DNA of 64,000 bases, taken from contig NZ_JAUYTP010000029.1 in assembly GCF_030695125.1 (NCBI RefSeq), positions 310,001-374,000 of the forward strand, read 5' to 3'. This stretch comes from Allobosea sp. GTDB lineage: Bacteria > Pseudomonadota > Alphaproteobacteria > Rhizobiales > Beijerinckiaceae. The stretch's first letter is position 1, and each line of letters opens with the position of its first letter. Positions 29,132 through 37,941 of the stretch are shown here, one piece after another. Made by a program: the position numbers and the translations under genes. Below the pieces are notes generated by a model. It was given only the letters and a program-made list of their open reading frames with translations, ran no database searches and had not been told where the DNA came from.

Positions 29132-30196
29132 ATGGACCATCCCCGCATGACCGAACCCGCTTCCAGCCGCAGCACCCGTGTCTGGCTTTACGCACCCTTC
29201 GTGCTCCTGGCGCTCGTCGCCGCAGGCTGGACCGGCTTCTGGTTCGTCGTGCGCGCCCGCGTCGTCGACGCCGTCGACACCGCGCTGGCCAAGGAGGCCG
29301 GGCTCGGCCGCAGCTGGACCTGCACAGACCGCTCGGTCACCGGCTTCCCCTTCCGCGTCGAGTTGCGTTGCGGCACGCTCGCCCTCGCCTCGGCCCGCTG
29401 GGGCGAGGCCGTGCGCGTCCAGACCGGACCGGCGGTCGCGGTGGGCCAGATCTACACGCCCAACCTCGTCATCGCCCAGATCACGGGACCGCTGCAGGCG
29501 ACGCTGCCGGAGGGGCGCAAGCTCGATCTCGGCTGGACGCGGCTCGAGGCCAGCCTGATGCATCGCAGCGGCGATCCCGAGCGGCTCTCGCTGGTGCTGA
29601 CCGCGCCGACCGCGAGCCTGACCGCGCCGGGCCTGACGCCCGAGACCTGGCGGGCCACCGCGCTGGAAGCCCATCTGCGCCGCAATCCGACACGCCCCGC
29701 CGCCGATCAGGCGGTGGATCTCGCCATCGCCACCAAGGGCTCGGTGCTGCCGGCACTCGACGCGCTGCTCGGCACCAGCGAGCCCGGCGACGTCGACATC
29801 CAGGCGACGCTGACCCAGACCAAAGCCTTCCGCATCGGCCTCAACCCCGATGCACTCGAAGCCTGGCGCATCAGTGGCGGGCAGATCGAGCTGACGCGGC
29901 TGGTCTCGGTCAAGGGCCCGGCCCGGATCGAGGCGACCGGCCAGTTCCTGATCGACCAGACCCACCGCCCGGCCGGCCAGCTCCAGGCCTCGCTGGCCGG
30001 CATCCGGCAGATCGCCGGCATTCCCGTCGGCGGAATCGCGGCCGGCCTCGGCGGGCTTCTGGGCGGGCGCCTCAGCGCGCAGCTGCCGGGCGTCGCACCG
30101 GGTCTCACCGCACTGCCGCCGATCGTGCTGCGCGAGGGCCGCGCCTATCTCGGCCCGATCCGCCTGCCGCTGCAGCCGCTGCCCGCCCTTTATTGA
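29132..30196 (+). CDS. DUF2125 domain-containing protein
   Basis: A 354-residue protein with one N-terminal membrane helix (WLYAPFVLLALVAAGWTGFWFVV) and a long periplasmic beta-rich region. RSWTCTDRSVTGFPFRVELRC is the DUF2125 hallmark with its Cys pair. It ends in a Gly/Leu-rich stretch. Proteins of this family are widespread in Rhizobiales and resemble AsmA-like envelope proteins; function unknown. An in-frame ATG at 29147 is an alternative start. Confidence 0.88.
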   Translation: MDHPRMTEPASSRSTRVWLYAPFVLLALVAAGWTGFWFVVRARVVDAVDTALAKEAGLGRSWTCTDRSVTGFPFRVELRCGTLALASARWGEAVRVQTGPAVAVGQIYTPNLVIAQITGPLQATLPEGRKLDLGWTRLEASLMHRSGDPERLSLVLTAPTASLTAPGLTPETWRATALEAHLRRNPTRPAADQAVDLAIATKGSVLPALDALLGTSEPGDVDIQATLTQTKAFRIGLNPDALEAWRISGGQIELTRLVSVKGPARIEATGQFLIDQTHRPAGQLQASLAGIRQIAGIPVGGIAAGLGGLLGGRLSAQLPGVAPGLTALPPIVLREGRAYLGPIRLPLQPLPALY

Positions 30197-30219
30197 GGCG
30201 CGACCACCACCAACCGCAC

Positions 30220-30321
30220 TGTCATCCCGGACAAGCCGCGTCAGCGGCGCCGATCCGGGATCCATGCCGGAACGGTCAGGAATGGATCCCGGGTCTCCGC
30301 TTCGCTGCGCCCGGGATGACA
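30220..30321. repeat. palindromic intergenic repeat, family B, copy 3
   Basis: TGTCATCCCGG…CCGGGATGACA outer arms; GGGATCCATGCCGGAAC facing GGAATGGATCCCGGG inside. Lies after the DUF2125 gene. Confidence 0.9.
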
Positions 30322-30364
30322 GCGCGTGTGTCCTGATCAGAATCCCTTCGAACAGGACGCAACG

Positions 30365-30391
30365 AAAAAGGGGCGCGGAAAACCGCGCCCC
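30365..30391 (-). terminator. rho-independent terminator of rpoH
   Basis: On the minus strand: GGGGCGCGG, loop TTTT, CCGCGCCCC (stem 30370-30378 / 30383-30391), then TTTTT (30365-30369). Directly after rpoH. Confidence 0.93.
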
Positions 30392-30418
30392 TGAACCCGT
30401 CTTTGCCTTGAGAAACCA

Positions 30419-31315
30419 CTACGCCGCAGGCAGGGCCGCGCGCGGCGATTCGATCCGCACCAGCGCCTTCTTGACCGCGTCCTGCACCTTCTCGAAGGCG
30501 CGCACCTCGATCTGGCGGACACGCTCGCGCGACACCCCGAACTCCTCCGAGAGCTGCTCGAGCGTGATCGGGTCGTCGGCGAGGCGACGCGCCTCGAAAA
30601 TGCGCCGCTCGCGCGGGTTCAGCACCTCGAGCGCCTCGCGCAGGGCCGAATGGCGGTTGTCGGCCTCTTCCGAATCGGCGAGGCGGCGTTCCTGGCTCTC
30701 GCTGTCGTCGACCAGCCAGTCCTGCCACTCGCCGTCGCCATCCTCGCGCAGCGGCGTGTTCAGCGACGCGTCCCCGCCGAGGCGGCGGTTCATGTCGATG
30801 ACGTCCTGCTCGTTGACGCCGAGCTTGGTGGCGATGCTCTTGACCTGATCGGGGCGCAGATCGCCCTCGCCCAGCGCCGAGATCTTGCTCTTGGCCTTGC
30901 GCAGGTTGAAGAACAGCTTCTTCTGGTTGGCGGTGGTGCCCATCTTCACCAGCGACCACGAGCGCAGGATGTACTCCTGGATCGAGGCCTTGATCCACCA
31001 CATCGCATAGGTCGCGAGCCGGAAGCCCTTGTCGGGCTCGAAGCGCTTGACCGCCTGCATCAGGCCGACATTGCCCTCCGAGACAACCTCGCCGATCGGC
31101 AGGCCGTAGCCGCGATAGCCCATGGCGATCTTGGCCACGAGCCGCAGATGCGAGGTCACGAGCTTATGCGCCGCTTCGCGGTCGCCATGCTCGCGCCAGC
31201 GTTTGGCCAGCATGAATTCCTGATTCGGTTCCAGCATCGGGAACTTGCGAATCTCGTCGAGATAACGTGAGAGTCCGCCCTCGGCGGACAGGACGGGCAG
31301 CGAGGCACTCGCCAT
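30419..31315 (-). CDS. rpoH: RNA polymerase sigma-32 (heat-shock sigma factor)
   Basis: 298 residues. Region 2 (EGNVGLMQAVKRFEPDKGFRLATYAMWWIKASIQEYIL) binds core and the -10 element. The RpoH box is QKKLFFNLRKAK. Region 4 has LEQLSEEFGVSRERVRQIEVRAFEKV. AAGGAGAA sits 8 bases before the ATG at 31315. It directs heat-shock promoters and is normally controlled by DnaK and FtsH turnover. Many Rhizobiales have more than one rpoH; this copy stands alone with its own terminator. Confidence 0.95.
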   Translation of the reverse strand: MASASLPVLSAEGGLSRYLDEIRKFPMLEPNQEFMLAKRWREHGDREAAHKLVTSHLRLVAKIAMGYRGYGLPIGEVVSEGNVGLMQAVKRFEPDKGFRLATYAMWWIKASIQEYILRSWSLVKMGTTANQKKLFFNLRKAKSKISALGEGDLRPDQVKSIATKLGVNEQDVIDMNRRLGGDASLNTPLREDGDGEWQDWLVDDSESQERRLADSEEADNRHSALREALEVLNPRERRIFEARRLADDPITLEQLSEEFGVSRERVRQIEVRAFEKVQDAVKKALVRIESPRAALPAA

Positions 31316-31529
31316 GCGCGTTCTCCTTCACGGGCCCCCGCCTCGCGGCAGACCCACCGCGCGATCAACCTTCGCGCAGGTTCGGATGTCGTAAACAGAC
31401 CTAACGTCTCAACCTTACGCAGGTTCAATCGGGCCGGTTCAATTGCGGCGCCCCCTTGGCCATCCGCATCCGATAATCACAATATGCGAGGACAGCTTGG
31501 CCGAAAATGGGCAAGCAAGCCAGATCGGC

Positions 31530-32573
31530 TCACAGAGCCGCGAGCGCAGCTTGCAGCTTTGCAAACTCGGCCGGCAATTCCGACTCAAACAGCATCTCCT
31601 CGCCGGTCACCGGATGCTCGAACCCCAGCACGGCGGCATGCAGCGCCTGGCGCCCGAGCCCGGTCAGGGCGGCTCGCGCGGCCTCGGGCAGGCGGCTGGC
31701 CTTGGTGGCAAAACCCGAGCCGTAGAGTGCGTCGCCCAGCAGCGGATGGCCGACATGGCTCATATGGACGCGGATCTGATGCGTGCGTCCGGTTTCCAGG
31801 CGGCATTCCACCAGACTGGCCAGCGGTTCGGTCTCCTCGCCGCCCTTGAGCAGCGGCGGGTAACGTTCGATCACCGTATAGTGGGTGATGGCCTCGCGCC
31901 CGCGATCCTCGCCGACGACCATCATCTTCTCGCGGTTCTTGTTCGACCGCTCGATCTGCGTGGTGATCGTTCCGTGCGGGCGGCGCGGAAAGCCCCAGAC
32001 GATGGCGAGATAGGCCCGCTGCAGCGGCCCGGTGCGGCCGTGATCGGCGAACTGCTTGGCGAGCTTCTGATGCGCGCGATCGTTCTTGGCCACGACGAGC
32101 AGCCCGCTGGTGTCCTTGTCGAGTCGGTGGACGATGCCGGGCCGGCGCACGCCGCCGATGCCCGAGAGGCTCATCCCGCAATGGGCGATCAGCGCATTGA
32201 CCAGCGTGCCGTCCTCATGGCCGCCAGCGGGATGCACGACCAGCCCCGCCGGCTTGTCGATGACGATGAGGTGGTCGTCCTCATAGACGACGTCGAGCGG
32301 GATATCCTGCCCGACCGGGTCCGGCGGGCGCGCGGCGGGAATCACGAGCGCGATCTCGTCGCCCTCGACGACCTTCCGCTTGCCATCGGGCACGACGACG
32401 CCGTTGAGGCGCACCCCGCCCTCCTTGATGACCTGCTGCAGCCGCGCCCGCGAGATCTCGCTGGCGAGCATGGCAAGCGCCTTGTCGAGGCGTTCGCCAG
32501 CCTGCTCGGCGCCGACATGCAGGAGAGTCCCGCCGTCGGCGGGCTCCGCTTCGATGGTGGTTTGCGGTGTCAT
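31530..32573 (-). CDS. rluD: RluA-family 23S rRNA pseudouridine synthase (RluD-like)
   Basis: 347 residues. An N-terminal S4 domain (GERLDKALAMLASEISRARLQQVIKEGGVRLNG) is followed by the RluA catalytic domain with the nucleophile Asp in HRLDKDTSGLL and the ETGRTHQIRVH motif. The length and domain layout suit RluD, which modifies helix 69. The ATG at 32573 is chosen over a longer basic extension. It is divergent from rpoH by about 210 bases. Confidence 0.9.
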   Translation of the reverse strand: MTPQTTIEAEPADGGTLLHVGAEQAGERLDKALAMLASEISRARLQQVIKEGGVRLNGVVVPDGKRKVVEGDEIALVIPAARPPDPVGQDIPLDVVYEDDHLIVIDKPAGLVVHPAGGHEDGTLVNALIAHCGMSLSGIGGVRRPGIVHRLDKDTSGLLVVAKNDRAHQKLAKQFADHGRTGPLQRAYLAIVWGFPRRPHGTITTQIERSNKNREKMMVVGEDRGREAITHYTVIERYPPLLKGGEETEPLASLVECRLETGRTHQIRVHMSHVGHPLLGDALYGSGFATKASRLPEAARAALTGLGRQALHAAVLGFEHPVTGEEMLFESELPAEFAKLQAALAAL

Positions 32574-32637
32574 GACCGACGCTATAGGCCGGGCGGCTTC
32601 GCGCCGCACGCCTTTTCGCGTCCCAGCCGGCGCAACC

Positions 32638-34416
32638 TCACCCGAACAGGCGGAACTTGCCCTTCTTCTCCTCGACCGGGGCCGCATCGTCGAGCCCCGG
32701 ATCGTCGGGCGCATGCGACACCGGGAAGATCACCGGCTTGGGCCGCGTATCGGCAGCAGTTGCTGCCGCCGGCCCGGCGGCGGCCTTCGACGGCTCCGGC
32801 TTGGTCTCGGCGGCGGGGGGCGGCGCAGCCGCGGTCACTAACTCGGCCGCAGGCCTGGTCTCGACCGCGGGCTGGGCCTCGACCGGAGCGGCGATTGCCG
32901 CTGGCGCAGGCGGCTCGGGCTGCGGCGCGGCCGGCGCCGGGGCCGGGGCCGGCTTGTCCTGTGCCGCGGGCTCGGGAGCGGGCGGGGGCGGCGGCGGGGC
33001 GGAGGCAGGGGCAGGCGCCGCAACCGCGATGATCGCAGCTTCCGGCTCGATCACCTGCGCCCGCGCTTCGATCAGCGGCGTTGAATCGTCGAGGTCGGCC
33101 AGCACGTCGTCCAGCGCCGGCGCATGGCTGCCGAGCGTTGCCGGCGGCACGGTCCAGACGAAGGCGTCGAGCCGCCCCGAGATCGGCGAGACCGGCATCC
33201 AGGTGTCGGACACCAGCCCGTCGGCGACCCAGGCCGCGTCGCGCGGCGCGCGCGTCGCCCGCGCCAGCCATTCGCGCACCCGGCCGGCCGCGCCGTGCTC
33301 GGCCTCCTCGAGTTCGGCCATCAAAAGGCAGGCCCTCACCGAGGCGCCGCCAGCCAAAAGCGGCTTCAGCGTGCTGCGCGCCTTGGCGAAATCGCGGGCA
33401 TGGATGGCAGCGCCCGTCAGCGCCAGGACGCCCTCCGGATCGGCCGGGCGCAGCTTGGCCAGCGTGGTGGCGCGCACGAGGCGGTCCTGGGCGCTGTCCC
33501 CGGGGCGCACGTCGAGATAGGCGGCGGCGAGATCGGGATGCGAGACCTCCTTCCAGGCGGCCTCGAGCAGCTTCACCGCCTTGCGGATGTCGCCGCGCTC
33601 GGCGAGCATCCGCCCGGCGAGCGCCGCAGCGGGCGTCAGGCCCGGCGCGAGCTTGACCGCCTCCAGGGCGGCGGCGAGGGCCTTTTCCGGCGCGCCGCCG
33701 CGCGCCTCCAGCGCCTCGGCCGCCAGCAGCACGGCCCGCTGACGCTTGGCGTCGGCCTTGTCGGCCAGACGCAGCGCCGCGCGGCGCTCGACGGCGGTGC
33801 GCGCCGCCTGCCAGTCGCCGGCGCTGGTGTGGAAATCGAGCAGGGCGTCATTGGCCCAGGCCAGCGAAGGCGAGCGCCGCACCGCATCATCGGCGAAGGC
33901 GCGCGCGGCGGCCATGTCGCCACGGCGCTTGGCCTCGACGAACAGGCCGCGCAGGCCGAGCACGCGCGTTTCGGGCTGGTCGAGCATTGTCTTGAACGCG
34001 GCTTCCGCCCGGCCGCGGTCGCCCGAGAGCTGGGCAGCCTGCGCCTCCAGCAGCAGCGTCAGCGGCGCGTCGCCGGCATAGCGGCGCGCATCGACGGCAT
34101 GCCGGCTCGCCGCGATCGGATCGCCCGCGCCGATCGCGACCATGCCGCGCGACACCGCCTCGAATCCGCGCGCCCGGCGCCGGGCCCGCGAGGCGAAGCT
34201 GAAGGCGCTCGGCAGGCCCAGGACGAAGCGCAGCATCCCCCAGCCCAGCATCGCCAGCATCGCCAGCACGACGATGCCGATGACGCCGATGGCGACGCTG
34301 GTCTCGATCCGGTAGCCCTGCCAGAGCACGGAAACCTCGCCCGGTCGGTCGGCGAGCCAGACGGCGCCGACGGCCAGCGCGGCAAAGACGGCGAGATAGA
34401 GCAGTACGCGAACCAT
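32638..34416 (-). CDS. hemY: HemY family heme-biosynthesis-associated protein
   Basis: A 592-residue protein. Two N-terminal membrane helices (LLYLAVFAALAVGAVWLA and IGVIGIVVLAMLAMLGWGML) precede a TPR-like helical array (about 90-420). An extreme Ala/Pro-rich low-complexity tail (about 470-560) follows, then a charged end. This is the TPR-type HemY found beside hemD and a mitofilin-like gene in alphaproteobacteria, not the protoporphyrinogen oxidase of the same name. AGGA precedes the ATG at 34416. It lies 17 bases after the HemD-mitofilin gene. Confidence 0.9.
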   Translation of the reverse strand: MVRVLLYLAVFAALAVGAVWLADRPGEVSVLWQGYRIETSVAIGVIGIVVLAMLAMLGWGMLRFVLGLPSAFSFASRARRRARGFEAVSRGMVAIGAGDPIAASRHAVDARRYAGDAPLTLLLEAQAAQLSGDRGRAEAAFKTMLDQPETRVLGLRGLFVEAKRRGDMAAARAFADDAVRRSPSLAWANDALLDFHTSAGDWQAARTAVERRAALRLADKADAKRQRAVLLAAEALEARGGAPEKALAAALEAVKLAPGLTPAAALAGRMLAERGDIRKAVKLLEAAWKEVSHPDLAAAYLDVRPGDSAQDRLVRATTLAKLRPADPEGVLALTGAAIHARDFAKARSTLKPLLAGGASVRACLLMAELEEAEHGAAGRVREWLARATRAPRDAAWVADGLVSDTWMPVSPISGRLDAFVWTVPPATLGSHAPALDDVLADLDDSTPLIEARAQVIEPEAAIIAVAAPAPASAPPPPPPAPEPAAQDKPAPAPAPAAPQPEPPAPAAIAAPVEAQPAVETRPAAELVTAAAPPPAAETKPEPSKAAAGPAAATAADTRPKPVIFPVSHAPDDPGLDDAAPVEEKKGKFRLFG

Positions 34417-34433
34417 GGAACCCCTATCCTCCG

Positions 34434-36566
34434 TCAGCCGGCCACGCCGAGCGCGGCCACTGCATCCTGTGCGATTTTTGCAATCGCCGCATCCGCCGCG
34501 CCGCGCTGGCGCAAAGCCTCGCCGAAAGCCGCGCTGGCGCGCCGCGCCGGCTCGGGCAGCTGGCCCCACAGCGCCGCGGCGGCGACGATATCACCCCTGG
34601 CGATCGCGCTCTCGAGCCGCGTCGGCAGCGTCGCGGGATCGCTGTTGCCGGTCTCGCCGACCGGACGGATGCTGACGACCCGGCTGGCCAGCCCGAGCAG
34701 ACGCTCCTGCCAGCCGGCCGTCGCCGGCATCAATTCGCGGGCGAACATCGCGCGATGGCTGCGCAGTTGCGCCAGCAGCGCGTCCTTCGTCGGCGCGCCG
34801 GAGGCGGCGACCGCATTGAGCGCCGCGATCTGCTCGGGCGCGCCGCCGCCCTTGGTCAGCGCGGCGAGATCGCCGGCGAAGGGCTGGCCCGAAGCGAGCG
34901 CGGTCTGAACCCGCTCCGCCAGCACGATGCGCGCCGCAGCCAGCCCCTGCGGGCTCGGGCCGGCGGCGGCCTTGGCCAGGGTTTCGACGGTGCCGATGCG
35001 GGCGGCGTTGCGCTCCAGCTGCTGGCCGAGCGCACTGGCGGCGGCCTCGGCGCGCTTGGCCTGTTCGTTCAGCCCCGCGATGGCGCCGGCATCGGGCGCC
35101 TGCTGGCGGGCCACCTCCTCGGCGCGCGCCGTCGCGTTCTGCGCCGCAGCGCCTGCCTTCGCCGCGGCTTCGGACGCGGCGGCGGCCTTGCGACCGAGAT
35201 CGGTCGCGGCGCTTTGCAGCGTGTCGAGGCGGCTCTGGAGCTGCGCGATCTGTTCGGGTGAAACCGCGGGCGCGCTGCGCCCCAGCATCAGCATGACGAG
35301 CCCGGCGCCAGCGACACCGCCGACGAGCCCCGCCAGAGCCAGCGCCGGCAGACGCGACCGCGCCGGCTCCGCCGGCCTGGGCGACGCCGCCATCTCGGGC
35401 GGAGCGGAGGCGCTGGCCGGAGCCTCGGGACCGGACCCGGACTCGGGCGTGACGCCGCCGGCGAATTCCTGCGGCAAGGCCTCGGTCGGGAGCAAGGCTT
35501 CGGTCGGGAGAGAGGCTTCGGTCGGGAGCGCCGCCCCCGACGCCGTGTCGCTCGACACAGCCGGAGGCGCTTCGGCGGCAGCGGAGGCCTCGACCGTGGC
35601 GGCCGCATCGCCAGCCGGCCCGGGCGCCGTCTCGGGCGCCGGCTCCTGAGCGGTCAGGTCGATTGTCGGCGGCGTCCGGCCTGATCGGCCGCCCACCCTG
35701 CCCTTCGGCTTGCTGCCGGTTTTCGCCTCGGCATCGGCGCTGGCGGAGCCGTCGGACCGGCCGCTCGGCGTATCGGGATCGTTCATCGCGTTCTCGTCCG
35801 TCTCGACGCCCGACGGCGCAACCGCGCCATCTGTAGCATCCTCGCCGACGCGATTGCGAGCGGACACTTGGTCCAAAGCAGCCAGCAGCGCCGCCTCCTC
35901 GGGATGTTCGGCCACCAGGATCGTGCTCGCGCCGGCCGCGATCAAGGGGCCCGCGACATCCGCCGACAGCGCGACATGGGTGAGATCGAGCAGCGCCTCG
36001 GCGACGCCCGCTTCGCGCGCCAGCGCCAGGCAGGTCTGCACGCCGCGCGCCGAATAATGCAGCGCGCCCTCGACGCGCCCCTGGCGCAGGGCCTCCACCG
36101 CCGCATCCGGGAAGGCCGCAACGGCCTGCGCCGCATAGGCCTCCCAGACCGTCACCCCGAAGCCGGCTTCGGCCAGCCGCTCGCCGACATCCTCGTGCCG
36201 GTCGCGCCCGACGATCAGCAGGAGCCGCGCGGGCGCGGCGAGACTGTCGCCGATCAGCCCGATGAGCGCGTGGCGATTGCCGTCGGCGCTGCGCGCATCG
36301 GCGAAACCGGCCTCGCGCACCTTGGCGGCGCTGCGTGCGCCCACCGTGAAGACCGGCAGGTCGCGCCAGGCCGGCGGCAGGTCGGCGAGCGCGGGAACCG
36401 CATTGCCGCTGGTCAGCACGAGCGCGGCGAACGGCCCCTCCGGCGCGGGCTCCGGCAGGCGCGAAACCGCAAACAGCGGCGCGAGGACCGGCTCATGGCC
36501 GTGCACGCGAAGAGCGGCGGCGGTGCGCTCGGCCTCGGCCGGAGGGCGGAACACGAAGATGCGCAT
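34434..36566 (-). CDS. hemD: uroporphyrinogen-III synthase / mitofilin-like fusion protein
   Basis: 710 residues in one open frame. Residues 1-235 are a divergent HemD (FRPPAEAERTAAALRVHGHEPVLAPLF at the start, ALHYSARGVQTCLAL, VALSADVAGPL), which closes hydroxymethylbilane to uroporphyrinogen III. Residues about 261-710 are a mitofilin-family protein. It has a Pro/Ala/Glu-rich N-terminal arm with three LPTEA-type repeats, a membrane helix (LPALALAGLVGGVAGAGLVMLML), a coiled coil (about 455-560) and a C-terminal helical domain. In relatives these are two genes. An internal ATG at 35786 with a GGACGAGAA leader may let the second half be made alone. Same operon as hemY. Confidence 0.85.
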   Translation of the reverse strand: MRIFVFRPPAEAERTAAALRVHGHEPVLAPLFAVSRLPEPAPEGPFAALVLTSGNAVPALADLPPAWRDLPVFTVGARSAAKVREAGFADARSADGNRHALIGLIGDSLAAPARLLLIVGRDRHEDVGERLAEAGFGVTVWEAYAAQAVAAFPDAAVEALRQGRVEGALHYSARGVQTCLALAREAGVAEALLDLTHVALSADVAGPLIAAGASTILVAEHPEEAALLAALDQVSARNRVGEDATDGAVAPSGVETDENAMNDPDTPSGRSDGSASADAEAKTGSKPKGRVGGRSGRTPPTIDLTAQEPAPETAPGPAGDAAATVEASAAAEAPPAVSSDTASGAALPTEASLPTEALLPTEALPQEFAGGVTPESGSGPEAPASASAPPEMAASPRPAEPARSRLPALALAGLVGGVAGAGLVMLMLGRSAPAVSPEQIAQLQSRLDTLQSAATDLGRKAAAASEAAAKAGAAAQNATARAEEVARQQAPDAGAIAGLNEQAKRAEAAASALGQQLERNAARIGTVETLAKAAAGPSPQGLAAARIVLAERVQTALASGQPFAGDLAALTKGGGAPEQIAALNAVAASGAPTKDALLAQLRSHRAMFARELMPATAGWQERLLGLASRVVSIRPVGETGNSDPATLPTRLESAIARGDIVAAAALWGQLPEPARRASAAFGEALRQRGAADAAIAKIAQDAVAALGVAG
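35476..35529. repeat. 18-bp tandem repeat inside the HemD-mitofilin linker
   Basis: Three near-identical 18-bp units at 35476, 35494 and 35512 (core GGCTTCGGTCGGGAG), each encoding a Leu-Pro-Thr-Glu-Ala-type hexapeptide. Likely slippage-prone, so copy number may vary between strains. Confidence 0.8.
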
Positions 36567-36870
36567 GCGTTTTTCCTATGACCTCGTCTTCATCGGCGCG
36601 GCGCCACGCGCCGCATCAATCCCGCGGACAGCCCGAACGCGCAAGCCGGCACCATCCGCGACGTCTCGCTCGAGCCTTGCCTCACCAGGTCCTGCCTCAC
36701 CCAAGCGCCGATCGGCCCTTCGGTTCCCTTGCCGGTTGGCATAGCCCGCCTTCCCCTTGGCCTTCTGCCCGCTCGCGCACTATAGGGGGAAGTGTCGGCG
36801 CGCGATCGCCGGGCCTTCATCAGCCGGCGTTCGCCCGCTCCACCCGTTTCCGGGACTTCATCGACCGATC
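36567..36870. other. 304-base hemD / tsaD intergenic region
   Basis: No gene recognised. In related genomes hemC usually occupies this place opposite tsaD, and none is present here. A possible -10 (CTATAG, 36780-36785) with TTGGCC 17 bases upstream faces tsaD. Confidence 0.5.
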
Positions 36871-37941
36871 ATGCGCGTTTTGGGCATAGAGACGACTTGT
36901 GACGAGACCGCGGCCGCCATTGTGTCGGTCGAGCGCTCCGGCGAGGTCAAGATTCTCTCGAACGAAGTGCTGAGCCAGATTGCCGCCCATGCAGCCTTCG
37001 GCGGCGTCGTGCCCGAGATCGCGGCGCGCGCCCATGTCGAGGCGATCGACCGCGTCGTCGCCCGCGCCTTCGAGACCGCCGGCCTGAAACCCACCGAGAT
37101 CGATGCGGTGGCGGCCGCGGCCGGCCCCGGCCTCGTCGGCGGCGTCATGGTCGGGCTGACCACCGCCAAGGCGATCGCGCTGGTGACGGGCAAGCCCTTC
37201 ATCGCCATCAACCATCTCGAGGCCCATGCCCTGACGGCGCGGCTGACCGACGACCTCGCCTTCCCCTATCTGCTGCTGCTGGTCTCGGGCGGCCACACGC
37301 AATTGCTCGCGGTGCGCGGCGTCGGCGATTATCTCAAGCTCGGCGGCACCATCGACGACGCCGTCGGCGAGGCCTTCGACAAGATCGCCAAGATGCTCGG
37401 CCTGCCCTATCCCGGCGGCCCCTCGGTCGAGCGCGAGGCGCTGAAAGGCGATCCCGAGCGCTTCGACTTTCCGCGACCGATGCAGGGCCGGCCCAATCCC
37501 GACTTCTCGCTCTCGGGCCTCAAGACCGCGGTGCGGCTGGTGGCCGAGCGCATCGCGCCGCTCTCGGACCGCGATGTCGCCGATCTCTGCGCCTCCTTCC
37601 AGGCGGCGGTGGTCGATGTGCTGGTCGATCGCACGCGGGCGGGCCTGCGCGGCTGCGCCGCGGCCGGGATCACGCCGACCGCGCTGGTGGTGGCGGGCGG
37701 CGTCGCCGCCAACCAGCCGATCCGGCGCGGGTTGACGCGGCTCGCCACGGAGGGCGGCCTGCCGATGGTCGCCCCGCCGCTGCCGCTCTGCGGCGACAAT
37801 GGCGCGATGATCGCCTGGGCCGGCATCGAGCGCCTGCGGCTCGGCATGCTCGACGATATGAGCGCGCTGGCGAGGCCGCGCTGGCCGCTCGACGCGCTGC
37901 GGCCGCATGAGACAGGGCCGTCACCGGCGCCCGTGACCTGA
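36871..37941 (+). CDS. tsaD: tRNA N6-adenosine threonylcarbamoyltransferase
   Basis: A 356-residue ASKHA-fold enzyme that adds threonylcarbamoyl to A37 of ANN-decoding tRNAs together with TsaB/E. The start [17 protein letters not shown] is diagnostic. The metal-binding His pair is in [12 protein letters not shown], then SGGHTQLL and [33 protein letters not shown] closes the nucleotide site. The ATG at 36871 is followed directly by gpsA, whose ATG starts one base after the tsaD stop. Confidence 0.96.
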   Translation: MRVLGIETTCDETAAAIVSVERSGEVKILSNEVLSQIAAHAAFGGVVPEIAARAHVEAIDRVVARAFETAGLKPTEIDAVAAAAGPGLVGGVMVGLTTAKAIALVTGKPFIAINHLEAHALTARLTDDLAFPYLLLLVSGGHTQLLAVRGVGDYLKLGGTIDDAVGEAFDKIAKMLGLPYPGGPSVEREALKGDPERFDFPRPMQGRPNPDFSLSGLKTAVRLVAERIAPLSDRDVADLCASFQAAVVDVLVDRTRAGLRGCAAAGITPTALVVAGGVAANQPIRRGLTRLATEGGLPMVAPPLPLCGDNGAMIAWAGIERLRLGMLDDMSALARPRWPLDALRPHETGPSPAPVT

